Source: Acomys russatus (Eukaryota > Chordata > Mammalia > Rodentia > Muridae). From it: a stretch of DNA of 64,000 bases. Shown piece by piece: positions 46,773 to 58,796 of this stretch (position 1 is its first letter; each line of letters opens with the position of its first letter). The notes under the pieces were generated by a model, which saw only the letters and a program-made list of their open reading frames with translations, was not told the DNA's origin and ran no database searches. Location of the stretch: positions 1-64,000 of the forward strand of contig NC_067165.1 in the NCBI RefSeq assembly GCF_903995435.1. The letters run 5' to 3'. The position numbers were made by a program, and so were the translations under genes.

Positions 46773-46975
46773 TCCCAGCCTAGTAGTGGTGGCACATACC
46801 TTTAAGCTTAACACTTGGGAGACAGAGGCGGGCAGATCTCTGTGAGTTCCTGGACAATCTAGTTTACAGAGCGAGTTCCAGGACATCCAAGACTACATAC
46901 AGTGAAACCCTGGACTCAAAAGGAAGAAATAAAACAAATACAGAAAGAAAAAAAAAGAAAATGAAAGAAAACAAA
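46773..46975 (+). mobile_element. B1 SINE, sense
   Basis: 'ccagcctagtagtggtggca', 'taacacttgggagacagagg', 'gcgagttccaggacatccaa', long A-rich tail with GAAA units. Confidence 0.93.
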
Positions 46976-47019
46976 GCATCCCTTATAGGTGAGCCTCACA
47001 GATGTGCCCAGCAATTTGG

Positions 47020-47825
47020 GTTTCTTTCCTTCAAAGAACCAGCCCTTGGATCCATAGATTGTTTGAATTGCTCTTTGTTTCTAATTTATTGGTTTCAGCC
47101 CTGAGTTTGATTACTTTTCAGCTGTCTACTTTTCTTGAGTGTATCTGCTTCTTTTTTTTTTTTTAGGGCTTCCAGATGTGGCATTAAGTTGCTTGAATGA
47201 CATGTTTCCAATCTCTTTATGAAGGCACTTAGTGCTGTGAACTTTCTTCTTAGCACTGCTTTCATCGTGTCTTATGAATTTTGGTATGCTGTACCTTCGT
47301 TTTTATGAATTTAGGAAGTCCCTAATTTATTTCTTTAATTCTTCTCTGATCCAGTTAATATTAAGTAGAGAGTTGTTCAGTTTCCATGTGTATGTAGACT
47401 TTTAAAATTTTTCTGTTGTTGTTGAGGTCCAGCTTTAATCCATGTGATCTTATAGGCTACAAGATATTATTTCAATCTTCTTGTATCTGTTGAGGCTTTT
47501 TTTTTTGTGGCCTACTATATGGTCAATTTTGGAGAGGGTTCCATGAAGTGCTGAAAAGAAGGTATAACCTTTGTTTTGGGATGAAAAGTTCTGTAGATAT
47601 CTATTAGGTCCATTTGATTCATGACATCTGTTAGTGTCATTATTTCTCAGTTTAGATTCTGTTTCATTGACTATCATTTGGGGAATTGGGGGGTGTTGTA
47701 GGTGCCCTTGTGTTTGGGGCATGGATATTCAGAACTGTGATGTCATCTTGGTTGAGTTTTCCTTTGATGAGTATGTGGGTCCTTCCTCATCTCTTTTGAT
47801 TAATTTTAGTTGAAAGTTTATTTAT
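47020..47825 (-). mobile_element. L1 ORF2 fragment, antisense
   Basis: Antisense ORF2 text: 'gggcttccagatgtggcatt', 'aggcacttagtgctgtgaac', 'gttgttcagtttccatgtgt', 'gttgaggtccagctttaatc', 'ggtcaattttggagagggtt', 'tctgtagatatctattaggt'. Degraded by stops and indels. Confidence 0.92.
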
Positions 47826-48548
47826 TAAATTTTTTTTTGTTTTTAATTTGTTCACTTTTCATCTCTATTGTTATCCCCTCCCTCATCACCTCTCGATCAT
47901 ACCCTCCTCCCTCATACTGTTTCCCTCCCTATCCTAGTCCTCAGAAAATGAGCCCTCCTCCCCCAAACATCTGACCTCAACCTATCAAGTCTAATCTCGT
48001 CTATCTGTATCTTCTTCCTTGTGGCCTGGCAAGTCCTTCCTACCAGAGGCAAATAATCAATGTGTTGGGGTCAGTGTCTATGTCAGAAATAGTCCCTACT
48101 CTCCATATTATTGAACCCACAAGGAAACTGTGCTGCCTATCAAGTACATCTGAGCAGAGGGTCTAGGTCCAACCATGTACAGTCCTTAGTTGGTACATTA
48201 TTCTCTGCAGCACCCTCCTCCTCTGCTCAGATTTGTTGGCTCCATTCATCTCCTTTCAGAACTCCTGATCCCCTCCTGGTCCCTCTATTCTCCAACTCTT
48301 CCATAAAACTTCCTGTGATCTACCACAAAGTTTTGCTGTGTGTCTCAGCATCTGCTTGGATCTCCTGCTGGGTGGAGTCTTTCAGAAGACCTTTATACTA
48401 GACTCCCTTCCTGTTTCTTCTCTTCAACTGATTCTGATGTCTCCTTCATTTTCCCTTGTTAATGTGAGTTAAGCATTCTCCCTAGGGTCCTCCTTTTTAT
48501 TTAGTTTCTTAGGTCCATGTATTATAGTGTGGTTATTCTGTATTATTT
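47826..48548 (-). mobile_element. L1 3' UTR/ORF2 end, antisense
   Basis: Starts with the T-rich (poly-A) end and continues 'ttatcccctccctcatcacc', 'aacctatcaagtctaatctc', 'cttcttccttgtggcctggc'. It lies on the wrong side of the ORF2 piece at 47,020-47,825 to be the same element, so two L1 insertions abut here. Confidence 0.88.
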
Positions 48549-48559
48549 AGCTAATATCC

Positions 48560-50540
48560 ATTTATTTATTTAATTTAAAAATTATTTTATTAGTTACTTT
48601 CTTACATATACACTTATATTATTACACATATATAAAATAAACTACATATAGCAAGAAGAGCCACTGAACAATCAGGAATATATTCATGTTACATTCATAG
48701 TGTTTTGGCTGTTTGTATTTGGCAACACTGAAGAAAACATTTTCCTATTTCCGTGAGTCTAAAATTCTGAATGTAACTTAATATCTACCATATCTCATCT
48801 CTGTCAACTTAAAGCATTTATCTAGACCTAAAAACACCTTAACCCCTAAACAGCTAAGCTTAATTGTGAAACTAACTTATTTGGTCTTCAACCCCATCAG
48901 AGACTCGAGAAGGAGTAAAATTAATTACTTGAGTAAATAGAAAGTGCAGGTTAGCAGCTTCCAAATTAAAGAAAAAAAATGACAGAGACAGTTTGCTGCC
49001 TGGGGAGTCACCCATAACTCTCTAAAATGTTGGAGCATCATCTTCGGCCTTCTGGTCTAGTATATCTGACTGACATTTCTGAGGCAGAGTTTAGCTGTTG
49101 CCTCTGCCTGCATCCAAGCTTGCCAAGTTTTAGGCAGAATTCTGTCAGTGGTCAAAATGAGGCCATTTTGCCCAGTGGTTGATTTGCCATATTTGAAGCC
49201 ATCTCCATAAGGAGGTTCATTGAGGTAGGCTGGGTGTTGCCGGGAGTTAACCTGTCTTATCAAAGAATCATCAAAACAATGTAAACATCTGTAAATGCCA
49301 TATTCTGTAGGACATTCTCTAAGTATTTTACCTTATTGGTTAATAGAATCATACCTATGTGTTACATATAGGATGCATATTCTTGTGATATAAATAGACT
49401 AGTAATTGAAATGACCACAATGTGATGAGTTGACAATTAACTTGTCTAACTTACTTATCCTAAACAGCCTGCAATAGGATTTTCAAAGAATTGGAGGTAA
49501 ACCTTGTATTCTACTTGAGTGATATGGGTACAATACCTCATATTAGAGTAGAAATATATATATAATGTGTGGGAAGAATAATCTTAAATTTGAATTTTAT
49601 ATCAGTGTATCAAAATTAAACTTATTTTGCATCAATATACAAATTTCTATACCAGTGAATTGAATATAACTTTGTGAGCACAGCCAAGGCCTTAAGTTGA
49701 GGTATCAACTCAATAATCTACTTTTTGTCCTAGCATCCTTATATATTTTTATATCACCCCTTCTTTCTTTTAAGCTCCTATCTGCAAACCCAAGAAAGAA
49801 AGATAGAAGAAAAGAGAGACATCCCTGAGTCCAATCTTGTTTTTCTCTCTGGATAAGGCCAATAATAACTTATAATCAACTCCCAATGAAAATAAACATC
49901 TGAATCTCAGGAAAGCAACCAAAAAAACCTACCCACCGACCCTCAATGGAAATTAGGTGTTTCTTCTGGCTGATTGGGGACAAATAATACCTTTGTAGAG
50001 GCCCAAATAAAATTGGGGAAAATAGTTAAACAGGTAGGAATATAATTTGTGGGCCAGTTTCCTAAATGTTGAGAACGTCCAGGCTTAATAACAGTCCTGT
50101 GTGTGACAGTCTGAAATGCTGTACCAATTGGGACCAGAAACTTTCTTTGAAGCTGTCTTTGGAGGTGTCCTGTTCTGATGCAGAACAGCAACTGAAGGAC
50201 TTGGTGCTGGACATGAAGGATGTACAATGTCGGCATCCAGCATGCTGAGAAGAATGAATCCTGTCAGGTCTGATCCAGCTTCTAGGTCCTGTTATTTTGT
50301 TCTGAAAAAAATTTCTCACAAGCATTACAGCATCCTAAAATTATAAGGGTATGGGATGTGCCAGGTGCACTTAGCAATTAAGTATTCCTTCATGCCATAT
50401 GAAGAATGGCATCTAGTCTTAGGTCACATGTACTCTGTAACCAATAAATAAGAAGCATTGACTATGTGTAGACATTCATGACTTAGCCTGTCTCAGAGCT
50501 ATTCCCATGTGGTGGGATTAGGAATATAAATTACCTGCTT
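48560..50540 (-). mobile_element. Repeat U, long copy (U1), antisense, joined to an L1 3' end
   Basis: About 1.98 kb collinear with 52,956-54,822. Shared blocks run from 'aactacatatagcaagaaga' at the T-rich end to 'gattaggaatataaattacc' and 'tgcttgtt' at the other. In the antisense direction an L1 3' UTR (50,545 upward) immediately precedes it and a poly-A-like stretch ends it. No long open frame and no LTR ends are visible. I do not recognise the family. Confidence 0.75.
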
Positions 50541-50544
50541 GTTA

Positions 50545-51829
50545 CGCAGTTTTAATTTTTAAAATTTACATCCAGATTGTAGTCCCTTCCCTCATACCCT
50601 CTCTCTCCCTCCCTCCCTCCCTCTCTTCCTCCCCTAGTCCTCAAAAGGGGGAGGGTCTCCTCCCTTAACATCTGATTCCAGCTCATCAAGTATCATCTGT
50701 ACTATCTGTATGTGATTTGGAAAGTCCACACAGCCCAGGGGAAGTGATCCATATTTGGGGACCAGAGTCAATGTCAGAAGTAGTCCCTACTCCCCATATT
50801 GAGGGACCCACAAGGAGACTGTACTGCCTATGCACTACAACTGAGCTGAGTGTCTAGATCCTCACCTTGCATGGTCCTTGTTGGTGTATCAGTCTCTGCA
50901 GCAACCCTCTCCCCCATTCAGATTTTAAAATATATATTTTATTTATTGTAATGTATTCATATCATTTGTTATCCCCTCCCTCTTATCGTCCCATTGCCAC
51001 CCCCTTCCTCTTCTGCTTATTCTCCTCCTCTAGACCTCTGGGAACAGCCTATAATTAGGGTAGTCTGCATCCGCTTCCACTGGATGCCCACTAGGCTGTC
51101 TTGCCAAGGAGCAGTGGCCAAGTAGTAGGCCCCCCAGTGCATGTCAGGTCCCCCAGTGCATGTCAGAGGTTCAGTAGCAGTCCCACCTCGCCCCAGGTGG
51201 AGAATCCACAGTTTATTGGCTACATCTGAAAAAGGGGTCTTGGTTCTTTGCGTGCCTTGTCCTTGACTGGAGCATCATTTTGTGGAGACTACCCCCTCCT
51301 CCATGCCCCCGCATGATACCTCTATCCATAGGCTTTGGTGGTCTTCCTGTGGAGCTCCTGCTCCATCCTGGACCTTCCATTCCCGAACTCATACCTGCAA
51401 CTTTCAGCACTTTGCCTAATGTCCAGCTTCCAGTCTCAGTAACTATTTCTATCTCCCATTAGGTGGAGTCTCTCAGAGGACATCTATATTGGGCTAAAAT
51501 TCACTTGTAAGTGAGTGTACAGCATGCATATCTTTTTGGGTCTGGGTTATCTAACTTAGGATGATCATTTCTAGTTCCATTCTTTTGCCTGAAAACTTCA
51601 AGATTTCCTTGTATTTAATGTCTGAGTAGTATTCCATTGTGGAGATGTACCACAGTTTCTTTATCCCAGTTTTCTGAGAAAGCACCAGATTGATTTCCAA
51701 AGTGGTTGTACAAGTTTCTACTCCCAACAGCAGTGGAAGAGTGTTCCCTTTTCTCCACATCCTCATTAGCATGTGTTGTCACTTGAGTTATTGATCTTCA
51801 CCATTCAGATAGGTGTAAGATGGAATCTT
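50545..51829 (-). mobile_element. L1 ORF2 end and 3' UTR, antisense
   Basis: 3' UTR ('cccttccctcataccctctc', 'tcctcaaaagggggagggtc', 'tttggggaccagagtcaatg') followed by antisense ORF2 text ('gatcatttctagttccattc', 'gtagtattccattgtggaga', 'taccacagtttctttatccc'). Interrupted at 51,829 by a sense L1. Confidence 0.9.
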
Positions 51830-52624
51830 ATTCATAATAGCCAGAACATGGAAACAGCCTATGTGTCCCTCAGTAGAAGAATGGATAAAGAAACTGTGGT
51901 ACAAAAACACTATGGAGTACTACTCAGCTATTAAAAACAAGGAATTCCCGAAATTTGTGGATAAATGGATTGAGCTAAAAATTATCATATGAGTGACTTA
52001 ACCCAGAAGAAGAAAGACTCAAATGGTATATACTCACTTATATCTGCATACTAGCCCAAGGGGCATGTCCCACCAAAGCCTTCATTTACCAGGAAACTGG
52101 GACAGAGGGGAGGACATCCTATTGGGACTCTAGATGAGAGGAGCATGGGAGAATAGCAAAGTAGAAGGATACAGAGGGTCCTAGAAACCTACAAGTAGAA
52201 CATTATGATGGGCAGATTTGGGCCCAGGGGTCCTGCTCAAACTAAGGCACCAGCCAAGGACAATACAGGCGGTAAACTTTAAACCCCTACCCAGATCTAG
52301 CCAATGTGCAGAACATTCTCCACAGTTGAGTGGAGAGTAGGGTATGACTTTCACATGTATTCTGGTGCCTCATATTTGACCATGTCCCCTGGAGGGGGAG
52401 ACCTGGTGGCACTCAGCAGAAGGATAGCAGGTTACCAAGAAGAGACTTGATACCTTATGAGCATATACAGGGGGAGGTAATCCCCTCAGGAAAAGTCAAA
52501 GAGGAGGGGAATAAGGGGAAAATGGGAGGGAGGGAAGAATGGGAGGAAACAAGGGATGGGATAACCACTGAGATGTAACAAGAATAAATTAATAAAAAAT
52601 TAAAATAAAATGCAAAGGGAAAAA
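51830..52624 (+). mobile_element. L1 3' end, sense, nested in an antisense L1
   Basis: Starts in ORF2 ('attcataatagccagaacat') and ends with the L1 3' UTR and A-rich tail. The 13-base direct repeat AAGATGGAATCTT lies at 51,817-51,829 and 52,625-52,637, marking insertion into the older antisense L1. Close in sequence to the L1 at 38,778-39,857, so of the same young subfamily. Confidence 0.93.
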
Positions 52625-52703
52625 AAGATGGAATCTTTTTTTGTTAGTTTTTGTCTTTGGATAACATGATAGTATACATAAATGGCCCCCAAATTTCTTT
52701 TTT

Positions 52704-52935
52704 AATATTTTATTAATTTATTTATATTACGTCTCAATTGCTATCCCGTCCCTTGTATCTTCCCATTCCTCCCTCCCTCCCGTTTCTCTCTACTTCCCTC
52801 CCCTATGACTGTGACTGAGGGGGACCCCCTCCCCTTGTATATGCTCATAGGCTATCAAGTCTCTTCTTGGTAGCCTGCTATCCTTCCTCTGAGTGCCATC
52901 AGACCTTCCCCTTCCTGGGATGTGGTCAAATATGT
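52704..52935 (-). mobile_element. Short L1 3' end, antisense, with target duplication
   Basis: Antisense L1 3' UTR ('tatcccgtcccttgtatctt', 'gcctgctatccttcctctga') of only 230 bases. GCCCCCAAATTTCTTTTTT occurs at 52,685-52,703 and again, with an extra T, at 52,936-52,955, which bounds the insertion. Confidence 0.88.
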
Positions 52936-52955
52936 GCCCCCAAATTTCTTTTTTT

Positions 52956-54822
52956 AAGTATATACTTTTATTTTATTACACATGTGTAAAACAAACTACA
53001 TACAGCAGGGAGGACCATGTGACAATCATGAGAATACTGAGTACTATATGTTACATTCATAGTGCCTTGGTCATCTGCATTCGTCTCCTTTGAAGTAAGT
53101 GTTTTTCCTGTGTTGTTGGGTCTAGATCTCCGAATGATATTCAATATCTATCTTAGGTCAACTCTAGTAGCTTAACTTCTTTATCTTGATCTAAAAGGAT
53201 CTTGTCCCCTACCCAGCTAAACTTGGTTATAGAACTATATTATCTTGTCTTCAATGCCCCTCAGAGACTTGAGAAGGAATAAAACTTAAATTCCTGAGTG
53301 AATCAGCAGTGTGGGTTAGCAGTTTCCAAAATGTACAAGTTGACTTAAGACAGTTTACCTGCTGACCAGTCCCCCAATACACTGTATAACGTTGGAGCCT
53401 CATCTTCAGCTTTCTGGCCTAATATTTCTGCCAGACTTGTTCGCAGGGCAGGAACTATTGAGGACTTGCTTACCCTGACTTGGCAAAGTGTGACCGTCGA
53501 CTCTGCCTTCATCTAAATTGCCCATTTTTAGGCAGATTCTGTTAGTGGTGGAATGAGGACATTTTGCCCAGTCGTTATTTTGCCACCTTTGAAGCCATGT
53601 TCTTAAGGAGGCTCTTTGATACTCCTCATCTTCTTTGAGGTCGGCTGGTTGTTGTCAGGAGTTAACTTGTCTTGTTGCCAAAGAAATTTAGGATTGTGAG
53701 AACACCTTTAAATGCCATATTCTGTGCATCTCTGAGGTGTTTGAAGACCTTATTCAACTATTTTACCTCATATATTGATATAGTCATATCTATCTGTTAG
53801 ACTTAGGATATATATTCTTGTGTTAAAATCTGCCAGTTATTTGACATGCCCATGTTTTGTATCAAGATATTGAATTCTATAGCAAGGACTTAGATGTACC
53901 CTTCATTATAAGTAGCAATTAAGGCCTTGAGTTAAGGAGAAGGTTCCATCATCTAGCTTTTGTTCTATCCTCCCTCTATGTTCCTAAATCTTCCTTTCTT
54001 TCTTTACAGCTCCCATCTCCTTGCCTACATATGCAAGATAAAGGCAAAGAGAGACGTTCCTGTGTTTCCCCTAATTTTTTCTCTGTATAAGACCAATATT
54101 GACTTTGACCACCTCCCGATGAGAATAAGCATTTGTAGATCGGGCAAACATACAGCAACCTGTACAACCGTGCCCCCCCCCCCACTTGAGGGAATGGAGC
54201 ATCGTTCTCTTAAGGTTTCTTCAGGTTCAATTGGGGAACATAATACTTTGGAGTGGGCCCCCCAAAATTGGAGAGAATGGTTAAGCAACCTAGTGATTGT
54301 ATTTGTTGTTCAGTTTTTAAATGTTGAGAGATTCCAGGTTTAGTAGGAGATTGCATTGGTGGTTCTAATTGGATCAGAAGTTTTCTACAATGTTCAGGAA
54401 GCTGTCCTACTCTCATGAGTAAAAGGTACAGAATCATCCAGGGCTGGATCTAGGAGGATGCAGGATGTCAGTGTCCATTGTGCTGGTGGGATTGATTCCT
54501 CTCAGGTCCGATCCAGCTGGTTATTTTGTTCTCAAAACACAACCTCTTACAAGTATTATGCAGTTCTAACATTATAATTGTATGAGGTGTGCGGGATGTA
54601 CAGAACAATTAATGCTAGTTTTCTGGTCATTGTATGGGTCGACGTAAAGCATTTACAAATCTTCCTTCTTGCCTTACTAGTAATGGCCTCTAATAGTAAG
54701 TCACAGAGATTCTGTGGTCCACATGAGGTCTCTCTATGCCTATACATTTATATCTCTGCCAGGCTCAGAACTATTCCCATGTAGTGGGATTAGGAATATA
54801 AATTACCTGCTTGTTCTGTAGT
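52956..54822 (-). mobile_element. Repeat U, long copy (U2), antisense, joined to an L1 3' end
   Basis: About 1.87 kb collinear with U1: 'aaaacaaactacatacagca', 'cagagacttgagaaggaata', 'tgaagccatgttcttaagga', 'ggtgggattgattcctctca', 'gattaggaatataaattacc'. A C-run near 54,172-54,183 is unique to this copy. As for U1, an antisense L1 3' UTR abuts it at about 54,825. Confidence 0.75.
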
Positions 54823-54824
54823 TT

Positions 54825-55560
54825 GAGTTCTTTACATCTCAATTGTGGACCCCTCTCTCTTCCCCTCCTGATCCCACCCCCTCCCACATCTACCCATGAT
54901 CCCATCCCCTCTCTCAACCCCTTTTCCTCCCTCCCCTAGTCCTTAGATAAGGGAGCTCTCCTCCCCTACCATCTGATCATAGTTTATCTAATATTCCCTG
55001 TACTATATATGACCTCTTCCTGTGTGGCCTGACTGGGCCACTCTACACACTTGAGACTGTCCAGTGTCCAGCTTTAAGTCTCTGTAAATGTCCCTATATC
55101 CTGCTGGGTGGAGTGTCTCCTAGGATGTCTATGTTGGTTTAAAATCCACATATGAGTGAGTATATAACATGCGTGTCGTTTTGGGTCTGGGTTATCTCGC
55201 TTAGGATGATTATTTCTAATTCCATCCATTTGCCAGCAAAACTCAAGATTTCCTTGTTCTTAATAGCTGAATAGTATTCCATTGTGTAGATGTACCACAG
55301 TTTCTTTTTATCCATTCTTCAATTGAGGGACATCTCAGTTGCTTCCAGGTCCTGGCTATTACGAATAAGGCTGCTATGAACATAGTTGCACAAATGTCTT
55401 TGTTGCATGGTGGGGCATCTTTCAGGTATATGCTCAGGAGTGGTATAACTGGGTCTTGGGGTGGAGCTATTCCCAATTTTCTGAGAAAAACGCCATACTC
55501 CTTTCCAGAGTGGTTGAACAAGTTTGCACTCCCACCAATAGTGGAGAAGAGTTTGCCAGC
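54825..55560 (-). mobile_element. L1 ORF2 end and 3' UTR, antisense
   Basis: 3' UTR text ('tcctcccctaccatctgatc', 'cttcctgtgtggcctgactg') then antisense ORF2 to 55,560: 'taattccatccatttgccag', 'gtagatgtaccacagtttct', and the LHYWWECKLVQPLWK-type motif in reverse. Confidence 0.92.
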
Positions 55561-56340
55561 CCAGGGAAAACCTGGATACATTAGGACATTGCACTCAGAT
55601 ATCTGAACCCTACTGTGAATTCTGAACCCTTCACCTAAAAGACAGGCAGCCTGACTTCCTAGCTTGGAATACAAGCATCCTGGGCTAAAAAAGCACAAAT
55701 AACAGCCCATCCAAATTCCAATTTCTTTTGGTTCCATTGACAACACAAAATGCTAAAAGTAAGACACATTTAGCCAAGCCCAACCATGCAGGAACACTCG
55801 TGTTGTGCTCGTTTTGGAATCAGGAAAGATGCAAAACATAAGGTCATGGATTTTTTTAGCCTATGGTTTCACACAGCCTCAGCCATCTCTTTCACAGAGT
55901 CAGAGCCTCAAAGAGGAGACTGTGAGAGTTCATGGCATGAAGCTATGAGGATGAAGCCTGGTTTGCAAGATGTTGAGATAACCAAGCTATGAGACATCTG
56001 CCAGAGAGAGCTGCATAGAGTTAGTGGTAGTAACAAAACTGAGGGATATATCAGAGGCTACGTGGATAGGACCATCTAAGCCCTTGGAAATTAAGTTCCC
56101 AGAATTTGAGACGGAGCTAAAGTAATTGGTGTTTGCCTTCCTGAGTTTCTTGCTTTCATCCAATCTTCCCTCACTATGTTCTTATTCCTCTCAATTGGAA
56201 TTGGAAGGGGGTATTCTGTGCCATTGGATGCTGGAAAGATAGAACTTAATTTCTGATTTTACAAGTTGTGGGAAACAAGAGACTCCCTTGAATGAAAAAC
56301 AAAACAAAAGAGACTCTCAAAATGAAAACGAACAAACAAC
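55561..56340. other. Intergenic, no recognised feature
   Basis: Sequence unlike the flanking L1s and without SINE blocks; part of an unnamed repeat is possible. No coding signature. Confidence 0.4.
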
Positions 56341-56343
56341 AAC

Positions 56344-56401
56344 AAGAAAGAAAGAAAGAAAGAAAGAAAAGAAAGAAAAGAAAGAAAGAAAGAAAGAAAA
56401 A
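56344..56401. repeat. (GAAA)n microsatellite
   Basis: GAAA units, some interrupted as GAAAA; lysine/glutamate open frames on one strand and serine/phenylalanine frames on the other are artefacts. Confidence 0.96.
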
Positions 56402-56884
56402 AAACCCAGCAGAAACAACAAGAAAACCCTCTGGACATTTGAATACTGTAAGGGCTCTTGCAGACTTTGAGGATCATTGAAGTTAGTCAAACTGCATTTG
56501 CATCAGGGGATGACCATGAGCCTATAGTGACCAGGGACAGAATGCAGTTGGTTTAATAAAAAAGCTCCCATATAGCATGGTGTCTTTGAACACCTGCCTC
56601 TCCTTGGTTGCTTTCTCTGGGGAGCTTATGGAAGCTTTTTCATAAAAAGCCTTTTTAGATCAAATTCCTATTGGGGATGGAATTTGAGGGTTTATAGAGT
56701 CAACTCATTTCTTGTTCTTTGTGTCTACTGAGTTGTGGTTGAAACTGATCAGTCACCTTCCTTCTCCTGCTATCATGCCTTCACCATTATAGACTCTATC
56801 CCTAAATCATAGAAGATACAGTAGAAGCAATTGTTGTTCAATGCTAAGCTATTTTGATAGCCTAATGCTTTTTATATATTTATT

Positions 56885-57015
56885 TTTGCTTTGGTTTTTG
56901 AAGACAAAATTTCTCTGTATATCTCCGGCTGTCTTCAGCATAGGTATTTAGACTATGCAGGCCTCACAGTTAGAGATTCACCTGGCTCTGGCTCTCACAT
57001 GCTGGGGCAACCTGC
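56885..57015 (-). mobile_element. B1-like SINE, antisense, old
   Basis: 'tggtttttgaagacaaaatt', 'tgcaggcctcacagttagag', 'tggctctggctctcacatgc' keep the antisense B1 order at low similarity. Confidence 0.55.
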
Positions 57016-57224
57016 CCTCCTTTCTATACATTGGCTGATGGAGCTGCAATGTATTTTTTTGTACGTGTCAAGCATATGCTGTTGTGATGAACTTCCACCA
57101 CACCGTGAATTTTGAAATTTTGCTAAGTGTTAACGTTTTTTCATGGGAAAGCACATATTCATGACATTAATACCTCCTGAGCATTCTTTCTACCTATTGT
57201 GTTTATTTTGAATTCATGTTGGGA

Positions 57225-57425
57225 TGAGTATGAGTAATTTGTCTGTATGCATGAAAGTGTGTGTACTCCTGTGTACCTGGTCCTCACAGTAATTAGAAGA
57301 TGGCCTCAGAGCCCCTGAACATCAAGTAATGGTTCCTTGTGATCTCCCATGTAAGTACTGGCAGTTGAGCCCACTTATTTTTAGGACCAGCAAGAGCTCT
57401 TCACTGTTGAGCCACTTTTTCTGCC
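57225..57425 (-). mobile_element. B3-like SINE, antisense, old
   Basis: 'cctcacagtaattagaagat', 'ggcctcagagcccctgaaca', 'agagctcttcactgttgagc' in antisense B2/B3 order. Confidence 0.6.
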
Positions 57426-57639
57426 ATGGACTCTTTATTTATGATCAACATTTGCAAGGCTGATATTTTTATCTGTCCATCTGTAACTGTTTAAATCTGC
57501 ATTCCATTTTACTAACATTGTATTAATGTTACAGTTTAAACTGGGGCACCTCAGATTCTGGAAGATGAATAGTGAATGTGAGTGAATGTATAATTCTTTT
57601 GAGGAACTTCTATCTTTATGGTTTGTTTGGTTGAAATTT

Positions 57640-57965
57640 AAAACGATCTAACTAATGGACAGAACATTCTTCACAGTTGAGTGGAGAGTGGGGACTGATG
57701 TTCACAAGAACTCTGGTGCCCCATACTTGACCATGTCCCCTGGATGGGGAAGCCTGGTGGCACTCAGAGGAAGGATAGCAGGCTACCAAGAAGAGACATG
57801 ATACCCTATGAACATATACAGAGGGAAAAGGTCCCTCTCATACATAGTCATAGGGGTGGGGATTAAGGGGAAAATGAGAGGGAGGGAGCAATGGGAGGAC
57901 ACAAGGGATGGGATAAGAATTGAGATGTAATATGAATAAATTAATAAAATATATTTAAAAAAAGA
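57640..57965 (+). mobile_element. L1 3' UTR fragment, sense
   Basis: 'agaacattcttcacagttga', 'tgaccatgtcccctggatgg', 'gagatgtaatatgaataaat', A-rich tail; only the last 320 bases of an L1. Confidence 0.93.
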
Positions 57966-57974
57966 AATTTGAAA

Positions 57975-58115
57975 TGAAGGCAGGGTATTCAAATGTAACT
58001 CTGTCTGTCCTAGTGCTCAGTGCATAGACCAGGCTCACATTCTACTCAGTGAGATACATCTGCTTCTGTCTCCTGAATTTAGGGATTAAAAGTGTGACAC
58101 AGTACACTCAGCTTG
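57975..58115 (-). mobile_element. B1-like SINE, antisense, old
   Basis: 'ggcagggtattcaaatgtaa', 'catagaccaggctcacattc', 'cttctgtctcctgaatttag'. Confidence 0.65.
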
Positions 58116-58416
58116 CTCATTTTTTTTGTACTTAGTAATTGTTCATACCATTTTTCTGATGTTTACTCAGTACTGTTGACCTGCTTGTTTGTTTGTTTCT
58201 TTCTATGTGTTCATTGGTATTTGCCTTGCAAGGCTACATTCTACTTAGAGAGTGCAATACTTTCCTTCTAAAATGACTTGGTGTTTACAGTAGGACTTTT
58301 GTGTCAGGAAATAAGTAGGGAATGTGCCAGCTTTATGAATATATTTTTCATAAAACATACATGTCCAATATTATCAGTACCATGATTTCTGTTTACACAT
58401 GCATGGGATATTTTAG

Positions 58417-58543
58417 GACGCAGTGACCTATGATGATGTGCATGTGACCTTCACTCAGGAAGTGTAGGCTTTGCTGGATCCTTCCAAGAAGAGTCTCTAC
58501 AAAGATGTGATGCTGGAGACCTAGAGGAACCTCACTGCTGTAG
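58417..58543 (+). pseudogene. KRAB-A exon of a decayed KRAB zinc-finger gene
   Basis: Exactly 127 bases, the standard KRAB-A exon length, between TTTTAG and G|GTAAGA. It reads DAVTYDDVHVTFTQEV, stop, ALLDPSKKSLYKDVMLET, stop, RNLTAV. KRAB-A normally recruits TRIM28 (KAP1) to silence chromatin, and its MLETYRNL and EEWALLDPSQ cores are recognisable. The Trp of EEW (TGG to TAG, 58,465-58,467) and the Tyr of ETYRNL (to TAG, 58,522-58,524) are stop codons, so this exon cannot give a functional repressor domain. The next exon and a zinc-finger exon follow in the expected order and strand. Confidence 0.93.
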
Positions 58544-58735
58544 GTAAGAGTATGGCTTTTCTCTCCCCTTTTAAAATAAGAGGACAACAATTTCTTTGTG
58601 GTTGGTGCTCTTATAGAATTTTAATTGATAATGGATGGATAAACCCGGCATGGTTCTGAGGTTCGTTGGATATAGTAATTTAAATTTTCCATAATTTCTA
58701 AAGAATACCATACGTTTTCTGGTACTGTATTTTAG

Positions 58736-58796
58736 GCTGTAATTGGGAAGACCACAATATTGGAGAACAATGCCAAAATTCTAGAAGATTAGGAAG
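58736..58796 (+). pseudogene. KRAB-b type exon of the same gene
   Basis: 61 bases between TTTTAG and AAG|GTAATT, the usual size of the second KRAB exon in mouse-type KRAB zinc-finger genes. Read in phase with the KRAB-A exon it gives a CNWEDHNIGEQCQNSRRLG stretch, with no stop. It sits 192 bases after KRAB-A. The identification rests on the resemblance to the YNWEDHNIEEHCQNSRR-type segment of rodent KRAB-ZFPs. Confidence 0.8.
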
